Positions 30,386 to 41,374 of a stretch of DNA of 64,000 nt are shown here, piece after piece. The stretch lies in NCBI RefSeq assembly GCF_013782625.1, contig NZ_CP056199.1, forward strand, positions 4,172,588 through 4,236,587. The letters run 5' to 3'. Position 1 is the stretch's first letter, and the number at the start of each line of letters is the position of its first letter. The translations under genes were made by a program, and so were the position numbers. Below the pieces are notes generated by a model that was given only the letters and a program-made list of their open reading frames with translations, was not told the origin of the DNA and did not search any database. Origin of the DNA: Enterobacter sp. RHBSTW-00994 (GTDB lineage Bacteria; Pseudomonadota; Gammaproteobacteria; Enterobacterales; Enterobacteriaceae).

Positions 30386-30799
30386 TTTTATTTCCTCAGG
30401 TACATCGATCCAGGTATTTTTATTATTATTTCGGGAAGTTCTTACTGATTATTATCGATAGCAGGCAATATCAGTTAATTAACCAGATGCAATGAAATCG
30501 AGGTTAAGTATAAACATCGACTGGTTTCTGCACATTGTTGAATAGCTCAATTATCAAATAAAATATGAACAATACTTTGAGCATATGCCCAATACCCTGG
30601 GCGCTAATCCACAGATTTACGCATTCCCCTCCAGGCTGCGCCCTCTCTCGCATTGATGAGTGATCTCGATCACATTTTTATCCTTCAAGTCCTGACATTC
30701 TTTATTTAAGAAAGCAGCACCTTTATTTCCGACAATAAGAAAATAAATACTTTCCTGGCTGCATTTAATATCTGACACTTTGCTGGAGAATACTGAACA
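30386..30799. other. Divergent garP/garD control region
   Basis: 414 bases without a gene, AT-rich in the half near garP. It must contain both promoters and the CdaR sites expected for this regulon; I could not assign a CdaR operator with confidence. One clear CRP-like site lies at 30659-30674. Confidence 0.6.
30659..30674 (+). promoter_or_regulatory. CRP-like site upstream of garD
   Basis: AGTGA-TCTCGA-TCACA matches nine of ten conserved positions of the CRP site and is nearly symmetric. It lies 126 bases before the garD start. Confidence 0.65.
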
Positions 30800-32371
30800 A
30801 TGGCTGACATTGAAATTCGACAAGCGTCGCCGACGGCGTTCTATATAAAAGTACACGACACAGATAATGTGGCGATTATTGTTAATGACAACGGTTTAAA
30901 AGCGGGAACACGTTTTCCGGACGGACTGGAACTTATTGAACATATCCCTCAGGGGCATAAAGTTGCCCTGGTGGATATTCCGGTACACGGCGAAATCGTT
31001 CGCTATGGCGAAGTGATTGGCTACGCTGTTCGCGCTATTCCACAAGGAAGCTGGATTGACGAGTCGCTGGTCGAACTGCCGGAAGCGCCGCCGCTGAACA
31101 CCTTACCGCTGGCAACCCGAATCCCTGACCCCCTGCCCCCTCTGGAAGGGTATACCTTTGAGGGTTACCGCAACGCGGACGGTAGCGTCGGGACAAAAAA
31201 CCTGCTCGGTATTACCACCAGCGTGCATTGTGTGGCAGGCGTCGTCGATTATGTCGTGAAAATCATCGAGCGCGATCTGTTGCCAAAATACCCAAATGTT
31301 GATGGCGTGGTGGGTCTGAACCATCTTTACGGATGTGGTGTGGCAATCAACGCCCCGGCGGCGGTTGTGCCCATTCGTACCATTCATAACATCGCCCTGA
31401 ACCCGAATTTTGGTGGCGAAGTGATGGTCATTGGCCTGGGCTGCGAAAAACTGCAACCCGAACGTTTGCTTCAGGGAACCGAAGATGTGCAAGCCATTGC
31501 CGTGGACGATGCCAGCATCGTGCGTCTGCAGGATGAACACCACGTTGGTTTTAAATCAATGGTCGACGATATCCTCCAGGTTGCCGTCCGTCACCTCGAA
31601 AAGCTGAACCAGCGTCAGCGTGAAACCTGTCCGGCTTCTGAACTGGTAGTAGGAACGCAGTGCGGTGGCAGCGATGCGTTCTCCGGTGTAACGGCAAACC
31701 CGGCGGTGGGCTATGCCTCTGACCTGTTTGTACGCTGTGGCGCAACGGTCATGTTCTCTGAAGTCACCGAGGTGCGTGATGCTATCCACCTGCTGACACC
31801 CCGCGCAATCAACGAAGACGTGGGTAAACGCCTGCTGGAAGAGATGGCCTGGTACGACAACTATCTTGATATGGGCAAAACAGATCGTAGCGCCAACCCG
31901 TCTCCGGGCAACAAAAAAGGTGGCCTGGCTAACGTGGTTGAAAAAGCGCTCGGATCGATTGCTAAATCCGGTCAGAGTGCGATTTCAGAAGTTCTTTCAC
32001 CGGGCCAGCGCCCAACGAAACGTGGCTTGATTTACGCCGCCACACCGGCCAGCGATTTTGTCTGTGGAACCCAGCAGGTTGCGTCCGGGATCACCGTGCA
32101 AGTCTTCACCACCGGTCGCGGTACACCTTACGGCCTGATGGCGGTTCCGGTTATTAAGATGGCGACACGCACAGAGTTGGCGAACCGCTGGTATGACTTA
32201 ATGGACATCAACGCCGGGACAATCGCTACCGGGGAAGAGAGCATTGAGGATGTCGGCTGGAAACTGTTCCACTTCATCCTTGATGTGGCGAGCGGTCGCA
32301 AGAAAACGTTCTCTGACCAATGGGGATTACATAATCAACTGGCGGTGTTTAACCCGGCTCCTGTGACCTGA
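30800..32371 (+). CDS. garD: Galactarate dehydratase GarD
   Basis: Dehydrates meso-galactarate to 5-keto-4-deoxy-D-glucarate, the substrate of GarL. 523 residues, the E. coli length. The N-terminal SAF domain (about 15-100) precedes the iron-dependent dehydratase domain, with [32 protein letters not shown] and [10 protein letters not shown]. The closest relative in the window is UxaA. GGAG at 30784-30787 precedes the ATG. It is monocistronic, ending before a dispersed repeat. Confidence 0.96.
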   Translation: MADIEIRQASPTAFYIKVHDTDNVAIIVNDNGLKAGTRFPDGLELIEHIPQGHKVALVDIPVHGEIVRYGEVIGYAVRAIPQGSWIDESLVELPEAPPLNTLPLATRIPDPLPPLEGYTFEGYRNADGSVGTKNLLGITTSVHCVAGVVDYVVKIIERDLLPKYPNVDGVVGLNHLYGCGVAINAPAAVVPIRTIHNIALNPNFGGEVMVIGLGCEKLQPERLLQGTEDVQAIAVDDASIVRLQDEHHVGFKSMVDDILQVAVRHLEKLNQRQRETCPASELVVGTQCGGSDAFSGVTANPAVGYASDLFVRCGATVMFSEVTEVRDAIHLLTPRAINEDVGKRLLEEMAWYDNYLDMGKTDRSANPSPGNKKGGLANVVEKALGSIAKSGQSAISEVLSPGQRPTKRGLIYAATPASDFVCGTQQVASGITVQVFTTGRGTPYGLMAVPVIKMATRTELANRWYDLMDINAGTIATGEESIEDVGWKLFHFILDVASGRKKTFSDQWGLHNQLAVFNPAPVT

Positions 32372-32398
32372 TTCATATTCCCAACTGCACCTAACGGT

Positions 32399-32435
32399 CC
32401 CCTCTCCTCATAGGGAGAGGGTTAGGGTGAGGGGG
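32399..32435. repeat. Dispersed inverted repeat between garD and agaR
   Basis: CCCTCTCC (32400-32407), loop TCATAG, GGAGAGGG (32414-32421), followed by TTAGGGTGAGGGGG. Same core as the repeat at 67-87. It lies between convergent garD and agaR and may end both transcripts. Confidence 0.6.
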
Positions 32436-32444
32436 AAAGCCCTC

Positions 32445-33248
32445 TTAAACCAATACCACATCAATCCCGCTTTTCCGCAGCCCTTCCAGACTCTCCGCCG
32501 GAATACCTTCATCGACAATAATCATATCAATGCGTTGCGTATCAATAATCTTATGCAGGCTTGACCGGTTGAATTTGGTCGAGTCGGTGACCACGATAAT
32601 CCGCTCAGCCACTTCGCACATTTTGCGGTTGAGCCGCGCTTCGTCCTCGTTGTGCGTGCTCACCCCTCTGTCCAGATCAATGGCATCGACCCCGAGAAAC
32701 AGCAGATCAAAATGATAATTTTGGAGTGACTGCTCCGCCTGGTCGCCGTAGAACGACTGGGACTGACGGCGCAGATGCCCACCGGTCATCAGCAGCTCAA
32801 CCCCTTCCGCATCCAGCAGTGCATTTGCCACGTTCATACCGTTAGTCATGGCAATCACATCCGTGTGCTGGCGCAGCATACGGGCGATTTCACAGGTTGT
32901 GGTTCCCGAATCCAGAATGATGCGATGGCCCGGCTTCACCAGCGCCGCTGCCGCCTGGGCAATACTGCGCTTCACCGCAGTATTGAGAGAACTTTTATCT
33001 TCCACTGAGGGCTCAGCACCAGGCACGTTGCCCTCACAAATCAGCGCACCACCGTAAGCCCGAACAGCAATGCCCTGCTTCTCAAGAAACGCCAGATCGT
33101 TACGGATCGTTACCGTGGAGACGCCATATAAGAGAGAAAGATCGTTAACCTGCACACTTCCCTGCTGACGCAACCGCTGGATGATCTGCTCACGTCTTTC
33201 GCTTGTGCCGCTGATACGCTTGTCTGCGGATGAATCGGTGCTGCTCAT
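32445..33248 (-). CDS. agaR: DeoR family repressor of the aga regulon, AgaR
   Basis: Represses the GalNAc/GalN genes and its own promoter. The ATG at 33248 is chosen because AAGGAG lies six bases before it and the peptide [11 protein letters not shown] aligns with the E. coli N-terminus, giving 267 residues. The DeoR helix-turn-helix is at about 16-65 ([20 protein letters not shown]...STVTIRNDL); the sensor domain has [11 protein letters not shown] near 110 and [14 protein letters not shown]. It is divergent from kbaZ; multiple AgaR-type operators lie between them. Confidence 0.95.
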   Translation of the reverse strand: MSSTDSSADKRISGTSERREQIIQRLRQQGSVQVNDLSLLYGVSTVTIRNDLAFLEKQGIAVRAYGGALICEGNVPGAEPSVEDKSSLNTAVKRSIAQAAAALVKPGHRIILDSGTTTCEIARMLRQHTDVIAMTNGMNVANALLDAEGVELLMTGGHLRRQSQSFYGDQAEQSLQNYHFDLLFLGVDAIDLDRGVSTHNEDEARLNRKMCEVAERIIVVTDSTKFNRSSLHKIIDTQRIDMIIVDEGIPAESLEGLRKSGIDVVLV

Positions 33249-33269
33249 AAGCACTCCTTTATAAAAAAT

Positions 33270-33290
33270 CTTTCGTTTCATTTCGTTTTA
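33270..33290 (-). promoter_or_regulatory. AgaR operator at the agaR promoter
   Basis: CTTTCGTTTCATTTCGTTTT (33270-33289) fits the E. coli AgaR consensus built on repeated TTTCRTTTYRTTTY units. It lies 22 bases from the agaR start, consistent with autoregulation. Confidence 0.75.
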
Positions 33291-33365
33291 TCTATTAACG
33301 CCTTTCTTTTTATGGAATGCAAGTCCCCCTGAGTGCTCTTCCTGCGACGCCTTCGGTGCTGAAAC

Positions 33366-33386
33366 CTTTCATTATGTTTCTTTTGT
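33366..33386. promoter_or_regulatory. AgaR operator, middle of the agaR/kbaZ region
   Basis: CTTTCATTATGTTTCTTTTG fits the AgaR consensus with one mismatch. Confidence 0.6.
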
Positions 33387-33408
33387 GAAACAGATCGGAA
33401 AACTATTA

Positions 33409-33467
33409 TCTTTCGTTTTATTTTTATATCACCATGATGCAGGATTAAATGAAACAAAACGAAAGAT
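33409..33467 (+). promoter_or_regulatory. Pair of inverted AgaR operators at the kbaZ promoter
   Basis: CTTTCGTTTTATTTTTATAT at 33410-33429 and, in opposite orientation, AAATGAAACAAAACGAAAGA at 33447-33466. The facing copies bracket the likely kbaZ promoter, an arrangement that favours repressor cooperativity. Confidence 0.7.
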
Positions 33468-33499
33468 GAATACCATCACCATCCAAAATGGAGAGGAAA

Positions 33500-34795
33500 G
33501 TGAAACATCTGACAACTATGGTGGAACAGCATAAACAGGGGAAAACAAACGGGATTTATGCCGTCTGCTCCGCGCATCCGCTGGTACTGGAAGCCGCCAT
33601 TCGCTACGCCCACGCAAACGCTACGCCGCTGTTGATTGAAGCCACGTCCAACCAGGTGGATCAATTCGGCGGCTACACCGGCATGACGCCCGCTGACTTT
33701 CGCGGTTTTGTCTGTCAGCTTGCAGACTCGCTCGGTTTCCCGCTTTCATCACTGATTCTGGGTGGCGATCATCTCGGCCCAAACCGCTGGCAACACTTGC
33801 CTGCCCCCCAGGCGATGGCGAATGCGGACGATCTCATCAAAAGCTATGTGGCCGCCGGATTTAAAAAGATCCACCTCGATTGCAGTATGTCCTGCGAAGG
33901 TGATCCCCTGCCACTCACCGATGAAATCGTTGCTGAACGCGCCGCGCGACTGGCAAAAATCGCCGAAGAGACCTGTCAGGATCTGTGGGGTGAGTCTGAT
34001 CTGGTGTACATCATCGGCACAGAGGTTCCGGTTCCCGGTGGCGCTCACGAGGCACTCACTGAACTGCAAGCCACCACGCCCGATGCGGCACAAGCCACTC
34101 TAGAGGCTCACCGTCATGCTTTCGAAGCTCTCGGCCTGAGTGCCATCTGGCCGCGAATTATCGGGCTGGTCGTGCAGCCTGGCGTCGAATTCGATCATAC
34201 AAACGTCATTGATTATCAGCCGGAGAAAGCCGTCGCGCTGAGCGCTATGGTTGAACACTATGACACGCTGGTGTTTGAAGCACACTCCACCGATTACCAG
34301 ACACCTCAGGCTCTGCGCCAGTTGGTGAAAGACCATTTCGCCATTCTGAAGGTGGGTCCGGCCCTGACATTTGCCCTGCGTGAAGCCCTGTTTTCATTGG
34401 CTGCCATCGAGGAAGAACTGCTGCCTGCCAAAGCCTGCTCCGGCCTGCGTCACGTCCTGGAAAACGTGATGCTCGACCGCCCAGAATACTGGCAAAGCCA
34501 CTACCACGGTGACGGTAACGCACGACGCCTGGCGCGTGGATACAGCTATTCCGACCGGGTGCGTTACTACTGGCCCGATAGCCAGATTGATGAAGCCTTC
34601 GAACGACTGGTCCGTAACCTGGCCGATCAGCCCATTCCCCTGCCGCTCATCAGCCAGTATTTACCGCTGCAGTACAGCAAAGTTCGCGAGGGCGCTCTCA
34701 ACGCGACGCCGAAGGCCCTCATCATTAACCACATTCAGGACATACTGGAGCAGTACCACACTGCCTGCCAGGGTGTTGCGTCCTATAACGCATAA
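33500..34795 (+). CDS. kbaZ: Tagatose-1,6-bisphosphate aldolase non-catalytic subunit KbaZ
   Basis: Needed for full activity and stability of the KbaY aldolase, which splits tagatose 1,6-bisphosphate. I prefer the GTG at 33500 to the ATG at 33488: GGAG at 33490-33493 has the right spacing only for the GTG, and the following [11 protein letters not shown] aligns with the first residues of E. coli KbaZ. This gives 431 residues. Conserved stretches include [11 protein letters not shown] and [11 protein letters not shown]. First gene of the kbaZ-agaVWEFA operon. Confidence 0.94.
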   Translation: MKHLTTMVEQHKQGKTNGIYAVCSAHPLVLEAAIRYAHANATPLLIEATSNQVDQFGGYTGMTPADFRGFVCQLADSLGFPLSSLILGGDHLGPNRWQHLPAPQAMANADDLIKSYVAAGFKKIHLDCSMSCEGDPLPLTDEIVAERAARLAKIAEETCQDLWGESDLVYIIGTEVPVPGGAHEALTELQATTPDAAQATLEAHRHAFEALGLSAIWPRIIGLVVQPGVEFDHTNVIDYQPEKAVALSAMVEHYDTLVFEAHSTDYQTPQALRQLVKDHFAILKVGPALTFALREALFSLAAIEEELLPAKACSGLRHVLENVMLDRPEYWQSHYHGDGNARRLARGYSYSDRVRYYWPDSQIDEAFERLVRNLADQPIPLPLISQYLPLQYSKVREGALNATPKALIINHIQDILEQYHTACQGVASYNA

Positions 34796-34814
34796 CAAAA
34801 AAGAGGAAAACGCT

Positions 34815-35288
34815 ATGCCAAATATTGTCTTAAACCGCATCGACGAACGTTTGATTCACGGCCAGGTCGGCGTTCAGTGGGTGGGGTTTGCCGGAGCCAA
34901 TCTGGTGCTGGTGGCCAATGATGAGGTGGCTGAAGATTCGGTCCAGCAAAACCTGATGGAAATGGTGCTGGCTGAAGGGATTGCAGTGCGCTTCTGGACC
35001 CTGCAAAAGGTGATCGACAACATTCACCGCGCCGCCGATCGGCAAAAAATCCTGCTGGTCTGCAAGTCACCCGCTGATTTCCAGAAACTGGTCGAGGGTG
35101 GCGTCCCCGTTACCCGCATAAACGTAGGAAACATGCACTACGCCAATGGCAAGCAACAAATTGCCAAAACGGTTTCTGTCGACGCTCACGATATTGCTGC
35201 ATTCAACAGCCTGAAAGCCTCAGGGGTCGAATGCTTTGTACAGGGCGTTCCGACAGAACCCGCTTTGGATCTCTTTAAACTACTCTGA
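34815..35288 (+). CDS. agaV: N-acetylgalactosamine PTS EIIB component AgaV
   Basis: Phosphoryl carrier of the GalNAc permease, mannose-family EIIB. The start at 34815 follows AAGAGG (34800-34805) and gives 157 residues. The phosphorylated histidine is H15 in DERLIHGQVG. Longer in-frame starts lie inside kbaZ and are rejected. It is paralogous to AgaB at 40.8 kb. Confidence 0.95.
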   Translation: MPNIVLNRIDERLIHGQVGVQWVGFAGANLVLVANDEVAEDSVQQNLMEMVLAEGIAVRFWTLQKVIDNIHRAADRQKILLVCKSPADFQKLVEGGVPVTRINVGNMHYANGKQQIAKTVSVDAHDIAAFNSLKASGVECFVQGVPTEPALDLFKLL

Positions 35289-35298
35289 GGGATTCACA

Positions 35299-36078
35299 AT
35301 GGAAATCAGTCTGTTACAGGCATTTGCATTGGGCATTCTTGCCTTTATTGCCGGCCTGGATATGTTCAACGGGTTAACGCACATGCACCGTCCCGTGGTG
35401 CTTGGGCCTCTGGTGGGCCTGATCCTTGGCGATTTGCATACCGGTATTTTGACCGGGGGAACGCTGGAACTGGTCTGGATGGGTCTGGCTCCGCTGGCAG
35501 GTGCACAGCCACCTAACGTGATTATCGGCACGATTGTGGGAACCACCTTTGCCATTACCACTGGGGTAAAACCCGAGGTTGCCGTTGGCGTTGCCGTTCC
35601 TTTCGCCGTTGCCGTACAAATGGGGATTACGTTCCTCTTCTCTGTGATGTCGGGAGTGATGGCACGCTGTGACCGAATGGCCGCAAATGCGGATACCACA
35701 GGCATTGAGCGCGTGAATTACCTGGCTCTACTGGCATTGGGTATTTTCTACTTTCTCTGTGCTTTCCTGCCGATCTACTTCGGGGCGGAGCACGCGAAAA
35801 CCGCCATTGATGTCCTGCCGGCGCGTCTGATTGATGGTCTCGGCGTGGCGGGCGGCATTATGCCAGCCATTGGTTTTGCCGTGCTGCTAAAAATCATGAT
35901 GAAAAACGTCTATATCCCCTATTTCATCCTCGGTTTTGTCGCAGCGGCCTGGCTCAAGCTTCCTGTGCTGGCTATTGCAGCGGCTGCGCTGGCGATGGCA
36001 CTGATCGACTTTTTGCGTAAGACACCTGAACCCACCGCTCCGGTAGCTCAGAAAGAGGAATTCGAAGATGGCATCTAA
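35299..36078 (+). CDS. agaW: N-acetylgalactosamine PTS EIIC component AgaW
   Basis: Membrane channel subunit of the GalNAc permease (mannose/sorbose EIIC family), 259 residues from the ATG at 35299. It is full length, unlike the truncated agaW of E. coli K-12. About six or seven hydrophobic helices; the family region GDLHTGILTGGTLELVWMG is near 45-63. It starts 10 bases after agaV, and its last 11 bases overlap the start of agaE. Confidence 0.95.
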   Translation: MEISLLQAFALGILAFIAGLDMFNGLTHMHRPVVLGPLVGLILGDLHTGILTGGTLELVWMGLAPLAGAQPPNVIIGTIVGTTFAITTGVKPEVAVGVAVPFAVAVQMGITFLFSVMSGVMARCDRMAANADTTGIERVNYLALLALGIFYFLCAFLPIYFGAEHAKTAIDVLPARLIDGLGVAGGIMPAIGFAVLLKIMMKNVYIPYFILGFVAAAWLKLPVLAIAAAALAMALIDFLRKTPEPTAPVAQKEEFEDGI

Positions 36079-36946
36079 TCAAACAACACTGCCGACTGTC
36101 TCCGATACTGACGAGACGCTGCTCTCCGGCGTAAATGAAAACATCTATGAAGATCAGAGTATCGGTGCGGAGCTGACCAAAAAAGACATTAACCGGGTCG
36201 CATGGCGCTCAATGCTTCTGCAGGCTTCCTTCAACTATGAACGTATGCAGGCATCCGGCTGGCTGTATGGTTTGCTGCCTGCACTGAAAAAGATCCACAC
36301 CAATAAGCGTGACCTTGCGCGCGCCATGAAAGGGCACATGGGATTCTTCAACACGCACCCCTTCCTGGTGACCTTTGTCATTGGCATCATTCTCGCGATG
36401 GAGCGCTCCAAGCAGGATGTTAACAGCATTCAGAGCACCAAGATTGCCGTTGGCGCACCGCTTGGCGGCATTGGCGATGCCATGTTCTGGCTGACGCTGC
36501 TCCCTATCTGTGGTGGCATCGGCGCAAGCCTCGCGCTTCAGGGCTCAATCCTGGGAGCCGTGGTCTTTATCGTGCTGTTCAACGTGGTACATCTCGGCCT
36601 GCGTTTTGGCCTGGCGCACTATGCTTATCGTATGGGGGTTGCCGCCATTCCGTTGATAAAAGCCAATACCAAAAAGGTTGGGCATGCTGCTTCTATTGTC
36701 GGGATGACCGTGATAGGCGCGTTAGTTGCCACTTACGTCCGTCTCAACACCACGCTGGAAATCACCGCGGGTGATGCCGTCGTAAAACTGCAAACGGATG
36801 TTATCGACAAACTGATGCCTGCATTTTTACCCCTGGTCTATACCCTGACCATGTTCTGGCTGGTTCGCCGCGGATGGAGCCCACTGCGCCTCATCGCCAT
36901 CACCGTTGTACTGGGTGTCGTCGGTAAGTTCTGTCACTTCCTGTAA
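36068..36946 (+). CDS. agaE: N-acetylgalactosamine PTS EIID component AgaE
   Basis: EIID subunit of the mannose-family GalNAc permease, 292 residues, working with AgaW. The conserved start LTKKDINRVAWRSMLLQASF is preceded by an acidic N-terminal extension of about 38 residues that AgaD lacks. A C-terminal pair of membrane helices ends the protein. The gene is deleted in E. coli K-12 but present in strains that grow on GalNAc. Overlaps agaW by 11 bases. Confidence 0.95.
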   Translation: MASNQTTLPTVSDTDETLLSGVNENIYEDQSIGAELTKKDINRVAWRSMLLQASFNYERMQASGWLYGLLPALKKIHTNKRDLARAMKGHMGFFNTHPFLVTFVIGIILAMERSKQDVNSIQSTKIAVGAPLGGIGDAMFWLTLLPICGGIGASLALQGSILGAVVFIVLFNVVHLGLRFGLAHYAYRMGVAAIPLIKANTKKVGHAASIVGMTVIGALVATYVRLNTTLEITAGDAVVKLQTDVIDKLMPAFLPLVYTLTMFWLVRRGWSPLRLIAITVVLGVVGKFCHFL

Positions 36947-36963
36947 CTGCAAAGGAGTCTGAG

Positions 36964-37398
36964 ATGTTAGGCATTATTTTGACCGGTCATGGTGGCTTTG
37001 CCAGCGGGATGGAAAAAGCGATGAAGCAGATCCTCGGTGAGCAATCACAGTTTATCGCCGTCGATTTTCCGGAAACGTCCACCACTGCGCTTCTCACCTC
37101 ACAGCTTGAACAGGCGGTCAGCGATCTGGATAGCGAGGACGATATTGTTTTTCTTACTGACTTGCTGGGCGGAACTCCCTTCCGCGTCGCTTCAACGCTG
37201 GCCATGCAAAAACCCGGCAGCGAAGTCATAACCGGCACAAACCTGCAATTGTTGCTGGAAATGGTTCTGGATCGCGAGGGGCTTAATGGCGAAGCGTTTC
37301 GTCTGCAAGCCCTGGAGTGTGGGCATCGCGGCCTGACAAGCCTGGTTGATGAACTGGGGCGCTGTCGCGAAGAGAGTACGGTTGAGGAAGGAATATGA
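36964..37398 (+). CDS. agaF: Galactosamine/N-acetylgalactosamine PTS EIIA component AgaF
   Basis: Soluble mannose-type EIIA that takes phosphate from HPr; the phosphorylation site is H9 in LTGHGGFASGM. 144 residues. It is the only EIIA in the cluster, so it presumably phosphorylates both AgaV and AgaB, as reported for E. coli C. AAAGGAG (36952-36958) precedes the start. It overlaps agaA by four bases (ATGA). Confidence 0.95.
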   Translation: MLGIILTGHGGFASGMEKAMKQILGEQSQFIAVDFPETSTTALLTSQLEQAVSDLDSEDDIVFLTDLLGGTPFRVASTLAMQKPGSEVITGTNLQLLLEMVLDREGLNGEAFRLQALECGHRGLTSLVDELGRCREESTVEEGI

Positions 37399-38528
37399 CT
37401 CAGGTGCTGCGTGCCCGACGCCTGCTGACCGAACAGGGCTGGCTTGACGACCACCAGCTACAGATTGAAGACGGCGTTATCACCGCCATAGCGCCTGTTC
37501 CACCTGGCGTTACAGCGAGAGATGCCGAACTGCTGTGCCCGGCGTATATCGATACGCACGTTCACGGTGGTGCAGGTGTGGATGTCATGGATGACACCCC
37601 GGATGCGCTCGACATTCTGGCAATGCATAAAGCGCGCGAAGGGGTTGCCTGCTTTCTGCCTACTACCGTCACCGCTCCGCTGGAGGCTATTCGCGCGACG
37701 CTGGCACGCATCGCCCGACGAAAGCAATCCGGTGGCCCCGGCGCACTGGTACTCGGGAGTTATCTGGAAGGGCCGTACTTTACGCCGCAGAACAAAGGCG
37801 CACATCCACCGGAACTGTTCCGTGAACTGGATATTGCCGAGCTGGATGCGTTGATCACCACGTCGCAAAATACACTGCGCGTGGTGGCTCTCGCCCCTGA
37901 AAAGCCCGGTGCGCTGGAGGCGATTCGTCATCTCAGACAACGTGGCGTTCGGGTGATGCTGGGGCATAGCGCCGCAACGTATGCGCAAACTCGCGCAGCC
38001 TTCGACGCAGGCGCCGACGGGTTAGTGCATTGCTACAACGGCATGACCGGCCTGCATCACCGGGAGCCTGGCATGGTCGGGGCTGGCCTGACCGACCCCC
38101 GAGCCTGGCTTGAGTTGATCGCCGACGGTCATCACGTTCACCCCGCCGCCATGCAGGTGTGCTGCTGTTGTGCAAAAGGGCGCATCGTGTTGATGACTGA
38201 TGCAATGCAGGCCGCAGGTATGCCGGACGGGCGCTATTCCCTGTGCGGCGAAAGTGTGGACATGCGCAATGGAATTGTCCGCACGACGAGCGGTGGCCTG
38301 GCCGGAAGCACGCTGTCTCTGGATGCCGCTGTGCGCAACATGGTGGAACAGGCTGGCGTTTCATCGCAGGAGGCTATCCATATGGCCTCCCTTCATCCGG
38401 CTCGTCTGCTTGGGATCGATCGCCAGTCGGGATCGCTCAGTCCGGGCAAGCAAGCCAACGTTATTGCACTGAATGGTGGTTTACACCTTCAGCAAATCTG
38501 GATTCAGGGTCAGGCTCTCCCCCTTTAG
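37395..38528 (+). CDS. agaA: N-acetylgalactosamine-6-phosphate deacetylase AgaA
   Basis: Removes the acetyl group from GalNAc-6-P to give GalN-6-P. Full-length 377-residue amidohydrolase (K-12 has only a fragment). Metal and substrate motifs: DTHVHGG near 52-58, LEGPYFTPQNKGAHPPE near 125-141, LGHSAATYAQT near 192, HCYNGMTGLHHR near 214 and the catalytic aspartate in LMTDAMQAAGMPDG near 267. Last gene of the kbaZ-agaVWEFA unit. Confidence 0.95.
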   Translation: MTQVLRARRLLTEQGWLDDHQLQIEDGVITAIAPVPPGVTARDAELLCPAYIDTHVHGGAGVDVMDDTPDALDILAMHKAREGVACFLPTTVTAPLEAIRATLARIARRKQSGGPGALVLGSYLEGPYFTPQNKGAHPPELFRELDIAELDALITTSQNTLRVVALAPEKPGALEAIRHLRQRGVRVMLGHSAATYAQTRAAFDAGADGLVHCYNGMTGLHHREPGMVGAGLTDPRAWLELIADGHHVHPAAMQVCCCCAKGRIVLMTDAMQAAGMPDGRYSLCGESVDMRNGIVRTTSGGLAGSTLSLDAAVRNMVEQAGVSSQEAIHMASLHPARLLGIDRQSGSLSPGKQANVIALNGGLHLQQIWIQGQALPL

Positions 38529-38630
38529 CCCTTTTATTGTGTGTCCCATTGGCCTTCGGTATTCAATCGTAAGGCCTTTCTTTTCCTTTCCTTTTCCTCT
38601 CTCTTTTTGGTGCTTTTCTTTGTCGATCAC

Positions 38631-38729
38631 ACTTTTCATTTTATTTCTTTTTCGATATTGAACTTTCGATTTCTTTTCTATAGATTTTATTTAACTGATT
38701 ACGTGAACAAGTGAAACGAAACGAAAGAT
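38631..38729 (+). promoter_or_regulatory. AgaR operator cluster at the agaS promoter
   Basis: Three matches to the AgaR consensus: TTTTCATTTTATTTCTTTTT at 38633-38652, CTTTCGATTTCTTTTCTAT at 38663-38681, and, inverted, AAGTGAAACGAAACGAAAGA at 38709-38728. They lie 55-150 bases before agaS, so the second operon has its own AgaR-controlled promoter. Confidence 0.75.
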
Positions 38730-38783
38730 AGCGACAAGTTTGCCAGCGTCTGATGTGGAATTCACACGACTAAGGACCAAGTT

Positions 38784-39938
38784 ATGCCTGAAACGTACAC
38801 CGCCGTTGCCGAAACAACCGGCACATGGACTGAAGAAGAGATCCGCCAGCAACCTGCCAGTTGGATCCGTTCACTCACCAACATCGATCGTCTACGTGCA
38901 TCAATCGACCGTTTTCTGACCCCTCTGCTGCATAAAAACGATCTCCGAATCGTCCTCACAGGCGCAGGCACATCAGCATTCATTGGCGACATCATTGCGC
39001 CGTGGCTTGCCAGCCACACCGGGAAAAACATCACCGCCGTCCCTACGACCGATCTGGTCACGAATCCGATGGATTACCTCAGCGCCTCGCATCCACTGCT
39101 GCTGGTCTCTTTCGCCCGCTCTGGCAATAGCCCTGAAAGCGTTGCCGCGGTGGAGCTGGCCAATCAGTTTGTGCCGGAATGTTACCACCTCTCAATCACC
39201 TGTAATGAGGCCGGTAGCCTGTACCAGAATGCGGTCAAAAGTGATAACGCCTTCGCGTTACTCATGCCAGCCGAAACCCACGATCGCGGGTTTGCCATGA
39301 CCAGCAGTATCACCACCATGATGGCAAGCTGTCTGGCCGTTTTCGCGCCGGAGACCATCAACAGCAATACGTTCCAGGACGTGGCCAATCGCTGCCAGAC
39401 GATCCTGAACTCGCTCGGTGATTTCAGCCATGGCGTGTTTGGCTATGAACCCTGGAAACGGATCGTCTACCTGGGAAGCGGCGGTTTACAGGGGGTGGCA
39501 CGTGAGTCAGCACTGAAAGTGCTCGAACTGACCGCGGGGAAAATGGCGGCATTTTACGACTCACCGACTGGCTTCCGGCATGGGCCGAAATCACTGGTCG
39601 ATCATGAAACCCTGGTGGTGGTGCTGGTTTCAAGCCATCCGTATACGCGTCAGTACGATCTCGACCTGCTGACAGAGTTGCGCCGGGACCAGCAGGCAAT
39701 GCGCGTTGTCGCTATTTCCGCAGATCCTGATGCCGTCATTGAAGCCGGTCCGCATCTCCTGCTACCCCCTTCACGCACCTTTATCGATGTGGAACTGGCT
39801 TTCTGCTTCCTGATGTATGCCCAGGTTTTCGCACTCACCCAGTCTCTTCACGTTGGCAATACACCAGACACCCCCTCCACCAGCGGCACAGTCAACCGTG
39901 TTGTGCAGGGCGTTGTCATTCATCCGTGGCTGGCATAA
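38784..39938 (+). CDS. agaS: Galactosamine-6-phosphate deaminase/isomerase AgaS
   Basis: SIS-domain enzyme converting galactosamine-6-P to tagatose-6-P plus ammonia. 384 residues, the E. coli length, with two SIS domains: the first around 45-190 (LTGAGTSAFIGD, SFARSGNSPES), the second around 215-360 (YLGSGGLQGVARESALKVLE, DSPTGFRHGPKS). AAGGA (38772-38776) precedes the ATG. First gene of agaS-kbaY-agaBCDI. Genetic work in E. coli assigns the deaminase role to AgaS rather than AgaI. Confidence 0.95.
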   Translation: MPETYTAVAETTGTWTEEEIRQQPASWIRSLTNIDRLRASIDRFLTPLLHKNDLRIVLTGAGTSAFIGDIIAPWLASHTGKNITAVPTTDLVTNPMDYLSASHPLLLVSFARSGNSPESVAAVELANQFVPECYHLSITCNEAGSLYQNAVKSDNAFALLMPAETHDRGFAMTSSITTMMASCLAVFAPETINSNTFQDVANRCQTILNSLGDFSHGVFGYEPWKRIVYLGSGGLQGVARESALKVLELTAGKMAAFYDSPTGFRHGPKSLVDHETLVVVLVSSHPYTRQYDLDLLTELRRDQQAMRVVAISADPDAVIEAGPHLLLPPSRTFIDVELAFCFLMYAQVFALTQSLHVGNTPDTPSTSGTVNRVVQGVVIHPWLA

Positions 39939-40829
<891 letters not shown>

Positions 40830-40845
40830 CGCAGGAATCCCTTAT

Positions 40846-41322
40846 ATGAGCACTCCTAATATTCTTTTAACTCGCATTGATAACCGTCTTGTTCACGGGC
40901 AGGTCGGCGTGACATGGACATCAACCATCGGGGCTAATTTGCTTATCGTTGTTGATGACGACGTGGCCAAAGACGACATCCAGCAAAAACTGATGGGGAT
41001 CACTGCAGATACCTACGGGTTCGGCATTCGCTTTTTCTCGATCGAGAAAACGATCGCCATCATTTCGAAAGCGGCGCCTCACCAGAAGATTTTCCTGATT
41101 TGCCGCACTCCGGAGATCGTTAAAAAACTCGTTGAAGGGGGCGTTCCCCTGAAAGACGTTAACGTCGGAAACATGCACTTCTCCGAAGGGAAAAAACAGA
41201 TTAGCAGCAAGGTTTATGTCGACGATAACGACCTGAGCAATCTGCAATTTATCAAACACCATGGCGTTAACGTTTTTATTCAGGATGTACCTGGGGATGC
41301 TAAGGAAAGCATTCCTGATTAA
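40846..41322 (+). CDS. agaB: Galactosamine PTS EIIB component AgaB
   Basis: Mannose-family EIIB of the galactosamine permease, 158 residues; the phosphoryl histidine is H17 in DNRLVHGQVG. It is closely similar to AgaV in this window. It lies 16 bases after kbaY, and a 52-bp gap separates it from agaC. There is no cognate EIIA gene next to it, so AgaF must supply phosphate. Confidence 0.95.
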   Translation: MSTPNILLTRIDNRLVHGQVGVTWTSTIGANLLIVVDDDVAKDDIQQKLMGITADTYGFGIRFFSIEKTIAIISKAAPHQKIFLICRTPEIVKKLVEGGVPLKDVNVGNMHFSEGKKQISSKVYVDDNDLSNLQFIKHHGVNVFIQDVPGDAKESIPD

Positions 41323-41374
41323 GCGCAGTGTCTCGATATTCTCATTTTAAAAGCAACAAGTACGAGGCCATAAA

